Assembly (NCBI RefSeq): GCF_904849725.1
Contig: NC_058524.1
Coordinates: 490,303,763-490,367,762, forward strand
Direction of reading: 5' to 3'
From: Hordeum vulgare subsp. vulgare
Lineage: Eukaryota > Streptophyta > Magnoliopsida > Poales > Poaceae
Length of the DNA stretch: 64,000 nucleotides
The notes under the pieces are model-generated. The model made no database searches. It was not told the DNA's origin and was given only the letters and a program-made list of their open reading frames with translations. Shown in pieces: positions 1 to 12,267 of the stretch; the first letter of the stretch is position 1; every line of letters starts with the position of its first letter. Position numbers and translations under genes: made by a program.

Positions 1-470
1 AGATCTCGGGTAGGGGTCCCGAACTGTGGATCTTGGATTGATGGATAACACGAGACAAAGGAGATGATGTTTACCCAGGTTCGGGCCCTCTTGATAGAGC
101 TAAAACCCTACGTCTTGCTCTTGTTTATACTCATGGTGGGGTAACAAGTCCAAAGTTGATCTACCTCGAGATCATATGTTGTGGTCTTAAACACTTGGAG
201 TAATGCTTTTAAATTTTCCTATGAACTAAAGCCCTCCAGTTTATACTGATACTAGGGGTACTAGGGTTTACACAATGTCGGTTACACCAAGGACAAAACA
301 TGTCGATTATCATCTTACCGTGGGGCGCACTCCAAGTCTTTGGAAGAGTCCGTCTTGGATATAATATCGATCTATATTTCGGGCTTCAGTGAGAATCACA
401 TGACAGCCGAGGAGTCCGGCCCATAAAAATAGGTAAGCGGGCCGAGGACCCTTAATCCTGGACTAACTCA
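1..470 (-). repeat. 3' LTR of the Tat-lineage gypsy element
   Basis: It aligns base for base with 8384-8852 with scattered substitutions and small indels. It ends at 470 in CA on the plus strand, which is the TG start on the element strand. Just outside it (471-490), the minus strand reads as a G/A-rich stretch including AGGGGCTAC, consistent with a polypurine tract and with minus orientation. Confidence 0.85.
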
Positions 471-615
471 GTAGCCCCTGAACTAGCCTCCAGCATCGTA
501 GTCTTGCTTCCCATCTTCTTCTTGTGTCCAAAGTCTTTGGCTTGCGGGGAGAGTTCTCTTCCCCTTTCATATTCAGTCGGTAGTAATTGGGCCACTGATG
601 ACTTTCCTGTTTCCA

Positions 616-680
<65 letters not shown>
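616..680. repeat. (CA)n(TA)n compound microsatellite
   Basis: About 12 CA units (616-638) run directly into about 21 TA units (639-680). It lies in the region beside the 3' LTR of the Tat-lineage element. Confidence 0.97.
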
Positions 681-681
<1 letters not shown>

Positions 682-1098
682 CTTAGTCCCAAAGACAAAC
701 CATTCAATTGCAAATAGAATTTTTGTCTGACAACTTTATAACGAAAGGTCGCGGCTGGTCAGGACCAATGACCCGTTATGGAAATGTGGTTTGAGGCAAT
801 TTTCTCATTGGCACGTTGCATCAACACGGAGATTGTGTCCCAATTTTTAAGGGATGTTGTTTATGATTTTTGCTATCCCACGTGCACATAACTGCATGGT
901 TTATCGAGAAATGGTGAAGTTCACGGTGCAGCATAGGGGCTCTTGGTATTATAGCAACTTACAAAAACGAAACCGCCACCATAGCCTCCCCACTCTCTCC
1001 AAATCTTACATAGTTGTTGACTTTCCCAATCCTCAGAGGTCCAGCTTCCAAGCTTCCTCATTTCCCCACTCCCCTCTAACCCTTACCCTAGTTAGGCC

Positions 1099-4000
1099 AT
1101 GGCCGGCTCGGGCTCGAAAGGTAAGTGGGAGGCCTCATGTGTCATTGAAAAGGATATATTAGAGTTGAATAGCGTCGGCTACTAGTCGGCACACATCTTC
1201 CACCGTGCTACGTAGAAGGGCTAGGTCTTCCCTATGCCTAAAGAGGGCAAGAGGGTGGTTGTTATCCCTCACTTTCTTCAGGGCATTGGCTTCCCTCTCC
1301 ACCCCTTTGTTCGAGGCATAATGTTTTACTATGGTTTCGATTTCCATGATCTTCCTCCAAACTCCTTTTTGCATATTTTGGCTTTATTATTATTTGTGAG
1401 GCCTTTTGCGGCTTCAACCCCACTTTGGCTTATGGTTGAAAGTCCTCAACGGCCAGCGGAAGGTAGTTGACGGCAAGCAGGCACACTGCGGGGGAGCGAT
1501 GATTAGCAAGCTCCCCCTGGTTCCGTGGTCAGACTAATCCTTCATTGACTCCGTCAAGTTCTCCCAGTAGGAGTGGTTCTATATCACCGAGCCACGCGAC
1601 ACAGGGTGGCACCACCTCCCGGATTTAGATCTGGACCTCCCACTTGATTAGTGTCCTGGACGGAGAAGTCGTTCGACTAGGGGAAATCGCGGAGGTGGAG
1701 GCCCTACGAAGGTGCATGTCCATCTTTCTCAAAAGGAAGATCAAGCTGACCAACGTAGTTCAGGTCATGCTTCACCGCCGCCTCCTCCCCTGTCAGCGTC
1801 GGGCCGCTCCGATGTGGGCATACAATCTGGGCAACCTGGTCACTATGTAGAATTTCTTCCCATCACCCACGAAAAGTTGTGGAAGTTCTTTTTTAAGCCG
1901 CAGAAGACTTGGCCGGTCAAAGAGGAAAACATTGGCATCGATGTTACTAACCCCCTAGACTGGTAAGATTTATTATGTGTTCATTTTTTCCCTTTTAAAC
2001 AAGGGTCTTATCTCTCTTTTCCTTCATATTCGTAGATCTGGCTTGAAAAGTCTCAGTAGATTAACTATCTTGCGCCCTTTCCTGAGGGCCCTAGGACGGC
2101 TTTTATTGACAGTCATGCTTGTCGAGAAGCCGTACACGATGCCGAAGGAGAATGAATAAAAGAAGAAGGAGAAGAAAAAGGCCGATGAGGATCTTCAATC
2201 GAAAGGATATCTGAACACCAGGTCCGAAGACACACTCGCTCCCTCTCATCTGGAGGGAGAAGGCGGGAAGGAGAGCGGCTCCTCCCAGATGAAGAGAAGG
2301 GCAGCGCTCAAAGACACCAAGGGAGGTCTAGCTGGGCATGTTGATGATGATCCGGACTCCGTTGGGTAATCCGAGAACTTTGAAAGGGTTCCGCGAAGGA
2401 CCCTAAGGGTGAAGCACCAAGTGAAAAGGTATGAGTCCGGGAGCCCAAACAACTTACCATACTGAGATTTTCTTGCTAATTATAAGAAAGCTTTCCGTAT
2501 TGTAGCCCACCGCAGGATTTTCCCACTGATCAAGTTCTGGAGGGGGACTCCTTGCCAACCAACCTGATGGAGAGCGGGATTGCCTCACACAACATTCCTC
2601 CCCCAGTCATCGTGGAGATCAGAGAGGAAGTGTCTTGAGAGAACCCCCCCTGAACTAGGATACCTGGTCCAGGGGTGATGATATCATGTCTGAGGCTAAT
2701 ACCTCGGCACCGAAGACCACGAGGGCGAGTTCCTCCTGGTAAGCAAAAAGGGGGACCCCAAATCTGGGCTTTCTTCGAAGACAGTTCCGGAGACCTCTCA
2801 GCCTTCGGAATCATCTCCACCAGCTTCTCCTAGAGGAAAAATGCAATGCCACACTTGGAGCCAACCATAACAGAGCAGCCCCAAACCCCTAGCCGGCCAA
2901 GATGGAGGAGGGTCTGAATGACTCTTCCATCCCCAAGGAACACCGCACTCTTAAGTGCGGTTCTACAAAGCATTCGATCTGTTGATGGCTTGAAGGAGGC
3001 TTTCAACGGCCTCTTGATAGGCTTCATGGTAATTTGCAATATCTCTTTTTACAAAGTAGTTGTAATTTGTGGGTTTATAAGCAATCCCCATATTTAGAAG
3101 CCCCCGAGCCGTCTCTGAGTTTAAAAAAACTCATGCGGGGGTCAAAGTAGTGCGGGAAACACACAGAAAATTTGTTTAAAATGAGTCGTACCCCCAAGAT
3201 TCTGGTAGGATAATAGAAAAAACCTACTAGAGGATTCAAAATTTTGATAACTTGGGAGTATGACACGTATTTAGGCGGGCCTCATCTTCGGCAGCAGGCC
3301 CCAACTCCGTGGAGTTGGCAGAAATGAATCAGAAGCTTAAGAGCTCCAAGGAGGAGCTCGACCTACTTAATAAACGGCTTGATGATGCACAAGGTAAGTC
3401 TGAACTGGACTATTAGCAGTAATTTTCTCACCAAAGTGAGGTATTTTTACTTGTCTCCTTAAGTGCCAAGTGTTTGCATGACAATTGCAGTCGCCACTTT
3501 GGAGGTCGAGAAGCTCAAGCCCAAGCTAAACAAGGAAAGGGAAGAGGATACTGAACAAAAGGCGGCGGCCGAACAAGCAGGTGTTGAACTGTTGATGGTG
3601 AGGTCGGCCGGTGACAAGCACGAGGCCAGGGTTGGTGAGGTGCAACAAGATCTCAAGGACTTCTTCACGAAATGTGACGCCCTTGAGCAAAAAAACAAGG
3701 AGCAAGCTTCTGATATATCCTCTTTGGATGTCGCACTCAAGGAGGCGCTAATGGAGGTGCAAGGCCATGAGAAGTAGATACACCAAATCAAACGCATTGC
3801 GGATGGTAAGCGATACTTACTCCAATGCATCTATGGTGGAAAAAATCTCCCATTGCTTACCCGAGTATGGCATTCTCCATGCGTGCTTGTGGACCTCCCC
3901 AAGAGTGTGGCAGAAGCATCAAGGAATTATGCATCCCAGGGGAGGAGATGCTGAGCTGAGGCTACTCTGGGAGCAGTTCCAAGCCCCCGAGCAGCCCCTT

Positions 4001-4309
4001 CTTCTCTCCGATCAACTGAAACAGCTGATGGAGCTACATCAGATGGTGAAGCCAGACATGAAGGATCTCTACGCCAGGCTATGGCATGTAGAGCCACTGC
4101 CGAGCAGCTACTTTGGCATGGTGCCAAAACTGATCGTCGTTCCACCCCGTATTGATGTTCTAAAGTGCTTCGTTTGTATTGAGGGAGCTCGGATGGCATT
4201 CACAACGACCATGGTGCACTGGACGAATCTGAAGCCCATCGATATGACCACCACACATTCGCCGCTTGGAAAGGAGCGCACGCGCCCGAGCTATATTTCC
4301 CCAATGTAA
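1099..4309 (+). pseudogene. Antisense ORF with Transposase_28-like domain and coiled coil, broken
   Basis: Start at ATG 1099 (MAGSGSKGKWEAS), antisense to gag-pro. A stop follows soon after (TAG near 1179). At 1234-1470 the frame reads GFPLHPFVRGIMFYYGFDFHDL, the hallmark of the 'putative gypsy type transposon' family (PF04195). At 1644-1966 come KIKLTNVVQVMLHRRLLPCQ and a C-terminal block ending in NPLDW before a GT that could be a splice donor. Exons after that are uncertain. A segment at 3463-3777 is rich in E, K and heptads and should form a coiled coil, and a last block at 3767-4309 ends at the stop near 4309, followed by 3'-UTR-like sequence. The role of this antisense protein in Tat elements is not established. 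Stops and frame changes show it is dead. Confidence 0.75.
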
Positions 4310-5267
4310 TGGAGGGTGCTCGGGTGATTGAAACCTAGTCCTCCAAAGATGTAATCTTTGAATGAAAGTACTATCTTGTATGAACGACTGAAGTTTTGTG
4401 CAATATATTGCTTTTTGTTTTGCATGTTATACCATGTCTTTGTTTAACTTTGACTCATGTGCGGTTGTTTGAACTTTGGAAGTTTCTAGTCGGCGGCTTG
4501 AGCCCCCTAGTAGATGATATCAGGGGTGTTCTTGGCTTCTACACTATTACCCTTAGCCAATGCCTTGGTGCCCAGAGGCGGTAGTGCGGAAGGAAACAAG
4601 GAAATCACACTATGTAGTTTTAATGCTTTCACTTAACAATAAGAGCTTTACTGCGGGGACTAGTTACAAGCCCCTTGTATTTTGTGATGTTCGCACATAC
4701 CGGGGTTATAAAACCATTATCACCTGGTTTGTATAACTTCAAACTCTCTGCAAAACACATGAACCTCCATTGGTTCTTAGTTTAATAATGGTCATTGGAT
4801 CACAAATCAGTTCTCGCCTATTATGATAGTCAGTTTTTGGCTTTCTCCACTAAGGTATTTAACAAGACATGCTAGAAGTACAATCGAAGCAGTTCTCCAT
4901 TTACCTTTTTAGCCGAACAAGCAGAACCTAATGGTACCTGAATTTGTCCGAAGACCTGTAATTACCATAGTTCGGTCAAGCTGGATATTTGGTCCCGTGT
5001 ATATGGTCCCCAAAGTCGCCCATGGTATTTTAAGCGCGAAATTGTGCCTCCGGGCACGTACTTTACGACTAGCAAGGCCCTGCTGTGGGGAGCGTAGCCC
5101 TATTTATTTTGAGTGTGAGACGGATCCGGGAACTTTGGTGGGACTCGGGCTCATTGTTTGCCCCTCGTTCCTTAACGGCGAGCTGGGATTGTGGAGTCAT
5201 ATTGTCGACCTATACTTCGGCTACGAGAGCCGCAGTATGTTCCTCGGTTCTTAGCGATCGCTTATTG
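4310..5267. other. Non-coding stretch of the Tat element, pol missing
   Basis: This links the antisense ORF to the protease. Its left part looks like the 3' UTR of the antisense gene. The remainder holds only short open frames with no recognised domain. In a full element this is where reverse transcriptase, RNase H and integrase would lie. Confidence 0.6.
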
Positions 5268-5795
5268 TTACCATTGACGGTAATAACACCCTTGGGTCCC
5301 GGCATCTTCATAATGGGGACCAGCAATAAAGCGAGTGAACAATGTACCGCCGACGAGTGCATGATAGCCGCTACCAAAAGGGACAATGTCGAAGATCAAG
5401 TCTTCACTGTGAAAGTTTTTGGGTGAACCAAACACTACTTCCAAAGTTATGGTACACGAGCAGCGGGCCTCGACGCCAGGAATTATTCCATTGAAAGTAG
5501 TGTTGTTGGGCTTGATGCTTGATGGATCGATGGCCGTTTTTCTCATTGTGTCTACATAAATCAGATTGAGGGTCTTGCCTCCGTCCATAAGGACTCTAGT
5601 GAAATGGTACCCATCGGTAATGGGGTCGAGTAATAGGGCCACCGAATCACCGTGTCGAATACTAGTCGGGTGATCCGTGTGGTCAAAAGTGATCGGACAT
5701 GCCGACCATGGGCTATATTTCGGAGCTACTCGCACCAAGGCGTATACATCCCGAAGTGCTTGTTTCCTCTCATTTTGTGTGTGTGTGTGTGACAT
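5268..5795 (-). pseudogene. Retropepsin-like protease segment of the Tat-lineage element
   Basis: An open frame of 175 codons on the minus strand reads as the protease region of gypsy polyproteins. It has a motif LMDGGKTLNLIY, the form (DGG in place of D-T/S-G) that Tat-type proteases show, and later GIIPGVEARCSCTITLEVVFG and a segment ending near FTRFIAGPHY. The aspartic protease would cut Gag-Pol. The frame then fails at about 5268 and no reverse transcriptase follows. The first residues (an HTHTQ run) come from a GT microsatellite at about 5775-5791, so the true frame enters from upstream rather than at the first ATG. Confidence 0.75.
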
Positions 5796-5849
5796 ATATC
5801 ATGTTCACAGTTTTCACCTCACAAGGGAATTGCTTTTGGCCTCCATTGT

Positions 5850-8317
5850 TCGGCCTGTGAGGTTCTTCGTCATCCTTCCTACGGGCACTCTTGCCTTGGT
5901 CCTCATCTATATTTTTGCCCGCTTGTTTGATCACCCAACATTTAAAGTTGGTGTGAGTAGCGGGCTTAGTTGAACTGTTGTGGATCTGGCAGGGCATGTC
6001 CAGTATTTTGTCTAGTGAGGTCGGTCCATCCCGATTCCCTTTAGAGGGTTTCTTTCGTGGTTCGGACCTGGAGTTGTTGAATTCGGCATTGACTGTCGTG
6101 TCTTTGGCTTCACCGTCATTGTGTCGATGCTTGTTCTTGTTGCGTTGTGGCTTCCCGTTCCGTCTCGAACTTCACCATGTCAGGGTTTCTAGGAGGGTTT
6201 TTCTGGCGAGCTAGCCAACTGTCTTCGTCCGTGCAAAAGCAGGTCATAAGTGACATAAGTGCTACCATCGTTCTTGGCCTATCTTGCCCGAGCGTCCGGG
6301 AGAGCCATTCATTCTGAATGTTGCTTCTGAAGGAGGCTGGTGCCTCGACGTCCAAACAGTCAAAGATTCGTTTTTTTGTCACGAATTAATTCCAAAATTG
6401 CAGGGATGACTCACCGGCTTGTTAGATGATATGTCTCAGGTCATCGGGGTCTAGCGGACGAACATAGGTGCCTTGAAAGTTATCTAGGAAAGCGTCTTCA
6501 AGCTCTTCCCAACTCCCAATGGAGTTTTTGGGGAGGCTATTTAGCCTATGTCGCGTTGGTCCCTTGAGTTTCAATTGTAAATATTTTATGGCATGGAGGT
6601 CATCACCTCAGGCCATAAGAATGTGGAGAAGGAAATATTCGGTCCACACGGCTGGGTCTGTTGTCCCATCATATTGCTCTATATTGACGCGTTTAAACCC
6701 TTCATGGAACTGGTGCTACATCACCTCATCTGTGAACCACATTGGGTGAGAAGTGCCTCTGACCCGAGATACATCATGCCATAGGTCGGATGAAATCCTC
6801 GTGCGATGCGGTTCTCAAACTCTGTCATTATGATCGAATCGAGCTTGGTACCCGCCCCGTCTAGAGCGAGTGCATCATCTAGACCCATAAATTGATCATT
6901 TATGTCCTGCTTTATCATTCAAGTTGTGTCGCGGGTCAGATGTGTCTCCATGCTGTGTCGGCTCCTTCCTTCTTGTGCGAAGGTGTTTGGGTTTTTCATC
7001 GGCTTCTCCAGCCATCATGTCCCGACCTCGAGGGGGTTCTGGCTGGTCGCCCTGGGTGTGTGTGGGGAGTGCGGGCTCAAAGGCCTCGTCCTCAAACTCT
7101 GGCAATAACCGGCAGCATGGGTAACTTTTGTTTTGTCCTTGTCGTTCCTTGTCGTATCCCTCTTCAGCGGCTAGGATTTGAGTCCATCTGTCATTGATGG
7201 AGTCATGTTCGGCTTTTATTTGTTGTTTTTATCTTGAGTCTTCGAGAAGTGGCAATGAGTTACCGCTTGAATCATTCTTGATCCAGCGGGTCTACGGGGA
7301 CGATGAAGTCCTCCTCTCCGAGACTAAACTCTTATTCAGAAGGAGGGAGGTAGTTTCTATCCTCGAAGTCGTCAAGGTCCTCTCGTTTTTCTAGGTCCAT
7401 TTGTCCCTCTGAATTATCGAGCTTATGTTTGGGAGCAGCGAGATCAACGAGGTTCTTTGGATCATCCGGGGTAGCATTTTCTTCGGTTCCTGTGTTGCTT
7501 TCCTTGCCCTTGCAAACATTAGACTTTTTACGATGTCGGCACCTTTGGGGTTCATCGCCACTATTTTTAACTAGGGTATCATCATCACTCTTCCCTGTGG
7601 CGACATCATCCTTAGGGGTGTCCACCATGTACACATCATAGGTGGAGGTGGCCATCCATCACCCGGTCATGGGAGGAGCAGATGTGTCGACATCCGTATA
7701 TGTATCTTCGACCTCATCCGAGGAGAAATCCAGCATATCGGTTAAATATTTTACAGTGGATACGAAGTGGGTGGAGGGTGGGAAATAAAATTCCCTCTAA
7801 CTAGGCTCGAAGCCGAACTGAGCACAGGTCGGGCCAGGTCATCCGAAATTTCCATAGTTCGGATCCGGGCTCGCATCTCGTGTGATAGCAGAGGATCAGC
7901 CGGACTAGTCTCCGGAGTTTTGGGAAAGGCGATCTCCGGTTGGTCCGCACATGCAGTGTCCTCGTCCAGGATTAACCCCTAATCTTTGAACATCGTGGCC
8001 AGATCCATGCTCGAGGTCGAATTTGGTGTGGGTACCGTCCCGGACACAATGTCACGGAGGGGACCCGAGGTCAAGGCTTCGGGGTTTTCGGGCTCAATGA
8101 ATGAAGCCCTGAACCCAGCAACGACCAAATCGCCTTGGGCAACGGCGACGTAATCTAAGTAGTCGAACTTGATTCTCTCACCCGGGGAGAACCTATTGAT
8201 CTGGCCGAGGTCATGAGCTGCCTCAACATGTGGAACAACGCTGTTGAGCGCAAAGAGCTCGTCGGGGACAAAGATATCCCTGGTGCCGATGTCGTTGCTG
8301 GTGACTGAGCAAGCCAT
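5850..8317 (-). pseudogene. gag: gag polyprotein remnant of the Tat-lineage element
   Basis: The frame opens at ATG 8317 on the minus strand (protein start MACSVTSND), just after the 5' LTR, the expected place for Gag, the structural protein of the virus-like particle. Further fragments follow in order: an acidic and basic linker (about 7655-7332), then about 6760-6120, where frames together read like the Retrotrans_gag core. Motifs there include LKGPTRHRL, SWEELEDAF and NFQGTYVRP, followed by FVTKKRIFDCLDVEAPASF. Several stops and frame changes break it up, for example in the region 6760-6380. No zinc knuckle is recognisable. Assignment to gag is by motif and position; the boundary with protease is approximate. 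Confidence 0.75.
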
Positions 8318-8383
8318 CGATCCTTCTCCCGATCCTATAGTGGAACTCTCAATGAAAGCAAAAATGCCAGAGTCAAAACTGGC

Positions 8384-8852
8384 AAATCTCGGGTAGGGGG
8401 TCCGGAACTGTTGATCTTCGATTGATCGATAGCAGGACACAAAGGAGACGATGTTTACCCATGTTCGGGCCCTCGTGATAGAGGTAAAACCTTACATCCT
8501 GCTATTATTTATATTGATGGTGGGGTATCGAGTACAAAGTTGATCTACCTCAAAATCGTATGTTGTGGTCTAAAACCCTAGGAGTAATGTTCTTAACTTG
8601 TCCTATGAACTAAAGCCCTCCTGTTTATATAGATACCAGGGGTACTACAGTTTAAACAATGTCGGTTACACCAACGAGAAAACATGCCAATTGTCATCTT
8701 GTCATGGGGCACACTCCAAGTCTTCTGTAGAGCCCGTCTTGGATACAACATCGTCTTATAGTTCAGGCTTCAATAATCACATGAGGGCCGAGGAGTCCGG
8801 ACCATAAAAGTAGGTAAGCGTCATGGTGATCCCTTAACCCAGGACTCCCTCA
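8384..8852 (-). repeat. 5' LTR of the Tat-lineage gypsy element
   Basis: Partner of the LTR at 1-470. On the element strand it is followed by a segment containing a TTTTGAC core and then CTTTCATTGAGAGTTCC, which resembles the start of the internal region of Triticeae Tat-type elements. I could not assign the tRNA primer site. The exact inner boundary is uncertain by a few bases. Confidence 0.85.
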
Positions 8853-9638
8853 GCGGCAGCCACGGAATGAGTCCCACCTCCCCAAGGCACCTACGAGGCA
8901 CCCCTCCCCTCCCCCCCCCCCCCCGATACACTATCCGTAATGCCCGAAACTTTCCGCCAGCCAAAATATGTCTTCCTATATACAAATCTTTACCCCGGGA
9001 CCATTCCGGAGATACCCCTGATGTTTGGGATCTCATTTGGGGCTCCAAACAATATTTGGTTACTGCCGTACATATCCTAATATCACTCTAGCATAATCGA
9101 ACGTAAAGCGTGCGGATCCTACGGGTTCGAGAATCATGTAGACATGACCGAGACACCTCTCCGGTCAATACTCAATAGCAGGACCTGAATGCCCATGTTG
9201 GTTCCTATGTATTCCATGAATATCGTTTATCGTTTGAACCACCAGGCCAAGGATTTGGTTAATCTCGTATGCAATTCCCTTAGTGTGGCGATACGCTACT
9301 AGCCCGAGATTCGATCGTTCATATCTCCATACCTATTTCAGTCTCATTACCGACAAGTCTCTTTACTCGTTCCATAATACAAGTTCTCATGACTAAACGG
9401 ATTATTTATATGCTTGCAAAATTCTTGTGATGTTGTATTATCGCGTTGGCCCACAGATATCTCTTTGTCATACAGAGTGACAAATCCCTATCTTGATCCA
9501 TGCGAACCCAACAAACACCATCGGAGATACCTGTAGAGCACCTTTATGATCACTCAGTTACGAAGTGGTGCTTGGATAGTCTCTAACTATTCCTTCGGTG
9601 TCAGGGAGTTTCATGATCTCTTGGTCTAAAGAATATAT
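8853..9638 (-). mobile_element. Left part of a copia (BARE/Angela-like) LTR, minus strand
   Basis: Read on the minus strand, this matches the middle of the copia LTRs found elsewhere in this window (compare plus-strand 24800-25550, and the reverse of 50730-51400). Shared landmarks include the segments around CGATCGAATCTCGGGC, GGACCTGAATGCCCAT and TGTAGAGCACCTTTATGATCAC. Its left side is cut by the Tat gypsy insertion at 8852 and its right side by CACTA-1 at 9639. The rest of the LTR resumes at about 47449. A C-homopolymer tract lies at about 8908-8924. Confidence 0.85.
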
Positions 9639-9965
9639 CACTACTGGAAATGGATAATTTGCCATGTGCCTAATCTTTGTCATCTGTTGGCGGTCGGCAA
9701 AGAACTTCTTTGTCGTCAGCTTACACATGGCACACGGCAAAGAGAAGGCTGATGGCCTAGAGATGGTTTGCCATCTGCCTTTTATTTGATGTCAGTTGGC
9801 AGATGGCAAAGAACACAAAGGCAGACGGCAAAGAGGTGCCAGCCCTTTGCCGTGTGCTGGACGGCAAAGGGCTGGGATTAACGGCCTTTCCACCCCCACC
9901 CCCTACCCCCACCTCTTTGTCATCCGCCCCCAGACGGCAAAGTGCTGGCACCCCTCAACCCCTAA
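9639..9965 (+). repeat. CACTA-1 left TIR and subterminal GGCAAAG repeats
   Basis: CACTACTGGAAA is followed by repeated copies, in both orientations, of a motif near GACGGCAAAG / CTTTGCCGTC (for example around 9685-9745, 9780-9880 and 9915-9945). In En/Spm, subterminal repeats are bound by the TnpA protein. That these are the binding sites here is inferred from position and repetition. The same motif fills the other CACTA ends in this window. Confidence 0.85.
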
Positions 9966-10736
9966 CGGCGGGCCGACGCTCCCCCTACACGCCCACTCAC
10001 CCCAGCGCTCCACCCCCTCTCTCTCTCACCCAGCCACCCACGCCGGCGCCCCCTTCCCACCTGCTCCCTCCCGGCTGCCGCCCAGCCCCACCTCCCTCGC
10101 GCCGACGACCCCCTCCCCGTGTGCCCCCTGCCCAGCCCCAACTTCCACCCGCGTTGCCGCCCCCTCCCACCTGCTCCCTCCCGGCCGCCGTCCCAACCCC
10201 ACCTCCCTCGCATCGACGACCCCCTCCCCGTGTGCCCCCTGCCCAGCCCCACCTTCCTACCAGCCGCCGCCCCCCTCCCACCTGCTCCCTCCCGGCCGCC
10301 GCCACAGCCCCACCTCCCTCGTGTTGCCGACCCCGTCCCGCACGCCCCCACCCCGCCGCTCGAGCCGAGCAACGCCCTCCTCCGTCGTCGACCCCGGTCG
10401 CCCCATGAAGAGCCGCCCTCTTCCACCAATCGCCGGCAAGCCGCCCCCTCCCCCTCTCCGACCCTGCCCCCGCACGGCACTACCCTGCCCCTGCATTTTT
10501 TTGTATATGTTTTTTTGGGAATTTTTTTCATATATGGTACTAGTATAAGGTTGCGGAATAGATAGAAAAAACAATTTGGGATGAACAACACACAAACTGT
10601 TTCCATGTATGCTACTAGTATTCTAATTTTTTTTCTTTTTTGTTGTTTAATTGTTAGATTAGATTATGTATGTGGTTTAGTGCTAGGTTTAGTGTTAGAT
10701 TAGATTAGGTTAGTTCTAGGTTTAGTGCTATATTAG
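9966..10736. repeat. GC-rich leader of CACTA-1 with a tandem repeat of about 110 bp
   Basis: Units starting TCCCACCTGCTCCC at 10055, 10165 and 10276 give a period of 110-111 bp; the third unit diverges after about 10345. The tract is about 75-80% C+G with strong strand bias. Long open frames exist on both strands, but they are proline- or glycine-rich by composition and are not believed to be genes. The counterpart in CACTA-2 is 38755-39240. From 10500 the DNA becomes AT-rich with short repeats of a TAGTGCTAGGTTTAG type up to the ATTAG target site at 10732-10736. Confidence 0.75.
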
Positions 10737-12267
10737 TGATACGGCAACAAAAATCCTTCTGCTGCCTCTTGAGCTTGCGTTGGTTTTTCCCTTGAAGAGG
10801 AAATGGCGATGCAGCACAGGAGGAGTAAGTATTTCCCTCAGTTTGAGAACCAAGGTATCAATCTAGTAGGAGAATCGCGTCAAGTCCAAAGTACCTGCAC
10901 AAACACAAAAGAGCTTGCACCCAACGCTATAATGGGGTTGTCAATCCCTTCAAGATTGATTGCAAAATGAGATCTGAAGGCGGAAAGTGCAAAGAAGTAA
11001 AAGTGTAAGGCTGAAAATATGGTGTGAAGTAGACCCGGGGGCCATAGTGTTCACTAGAGGCTTCTCTCAAAATAGCAAATAATACGGTGTGTGGACAAAT
11101 TAATGTCAAGCAATTGATAGAACTGCGCAAACTCATGACGATATCTAAGGCAATGATCATACATATAGGCATCACGTCCGAAACAAGTAGACCGATACTT
11201 TCTGCATCTACTACTATTACTCCACACATCGACAGCTATCCAGCATGCATCTAGTGTATTGAGTTCATGACGAACAGAGTAACGCCTTAAGCAAGATGAC
11301 ATGATTTAGAGGGATAAACTCAAACCAATGATGAAAACCCCATCTTTTTACCCTTGGTGGCAACAACACGATGCGTGCCTCACTACCCCTTCTGTCACTG
11401 GGTGAGGTCACCGCACGGTATGAACCCAAAACCAAGCACTTCTCCCATTGCAAGAATCATAGATCAAGTTGGCCAAACAAAACCCACAACTCGAAGAGAA
11501 TTACAAGGATATGAAATCATGCATAAGAGAGATCAAAAGAAACTCAAATAAGATACATAGATAATCTTATCATAAATCCACAATTCATCGGATCACGACA
11601 AACACACCGCAAAAGAAGATTACATCGGATAGATCTCCATGAAGATCATGGAGAACTTTGTATTGAAGATCCAAGAGAGAGAAGAAGCCATCTAGCTACT
11701 AGTTATGGACCCGAAGGCCTATGGTGAAATACTCACGCATCATCGGAGAGGTCATGGTGTTGACGAAGAAGCCCTCAGTATCCGAATCCCCCTCCGGCAG
11801 GGCACCAGAACGTGCCCCAGATGGGATCTTGCGGAGAGAGAAGCTTGCAGCGGTGGAAAAGTATTTTCGTGGATCTCTCGCGTAGTTTTGGAATTTTTCT
11901 GGATTTATAGGCAGAAGAGGTAGGCCAGACGTGCCACAGGGGGCCACAAGCCTGCTAGGCGTGCCCCCCCGCCTGGCCGCACCTAGGTGTCTTGTGGCCC
12001 CCTGTGGCACGTGTGCCTTGGTTCTCAAGTCTGGCGTGTATCTTCTGTTCCGGAAAAAAACTTTTTGGAAGTTTTATTCCGTTTGGACACCGTTTAAAAT
12101 CCTCCTCTGAAAAGGGTCAAAAACAGGGAAACAACAGGAACTGGCATTTGGCACTGAGTTAATAAGTTAGTCCCAAAAAACATATAAAAGGCATACAAAA
12201 CATCCAAAGTTTGACAAGATAATAGCTTGGAACCATCAAAAATTATAGATACGTTGGAGACGTATCA
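10737..12267 (-). repeat. 3' LTR of the Athila-group element
   Basis: Runs from TGATACGGCAAC to GACGTATCA on the plus strand and is closely similar along its length to 15944-17469. Small ORFs inside (for example 11054-11302 and 11699-12028, minus) recur in both LTRs and are LTR sequence, not genes. Confidence 0.9.

Larger units (their letters stand above)
1..8852 (-). mobile_element. Tat-lineage Ty3/gypsy LTR retrotransposon, pol-less
   Basis: Two copies of a sequence of about 470 bp, at 1-470 and 8384-8852, bound this element. Read on the minus strand, each LTR starts TGAGGGAGTCC/TGAGTTAGTCC. Gag and protease remnants lie on the minus strand from about 8317 to 5268. A plus-strand ORF with a Transposase_28-like protein fills 1099-4309, next to the 3' LTR. 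An antisense ORF between pol and the 3' LTR is typical of grass Tat-lineage elements (Grande/RIRE2 type). Only about 1 kb separates protease from the antisense ORF and I see no reverse transcriptase, RNase H or integrase, so this is either a deletion derivative or a non-autonomous family. The element was inserted into a copia LTR that continues at 8853. The left end may be short by a few bases because the window starts there, so the TSD cannot be checked. Confidence 0.85.

Noticed and set aside
4931..5254. 107-aa plus-strand ORF in the Tat-lineage element
   Set aside because: No resemblance to pol or to the antisense protein; lies in the region where pol is missing.
9796..10606. ORFs of 250, 214 and 201 aa in the GC-rich leader of CACTA-1
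   Set aside because: Overlapping open frames on both strands with Pro/Ser or Gly/Arg composition; open because the tract lacks A/T-rich stop codons. No domain.
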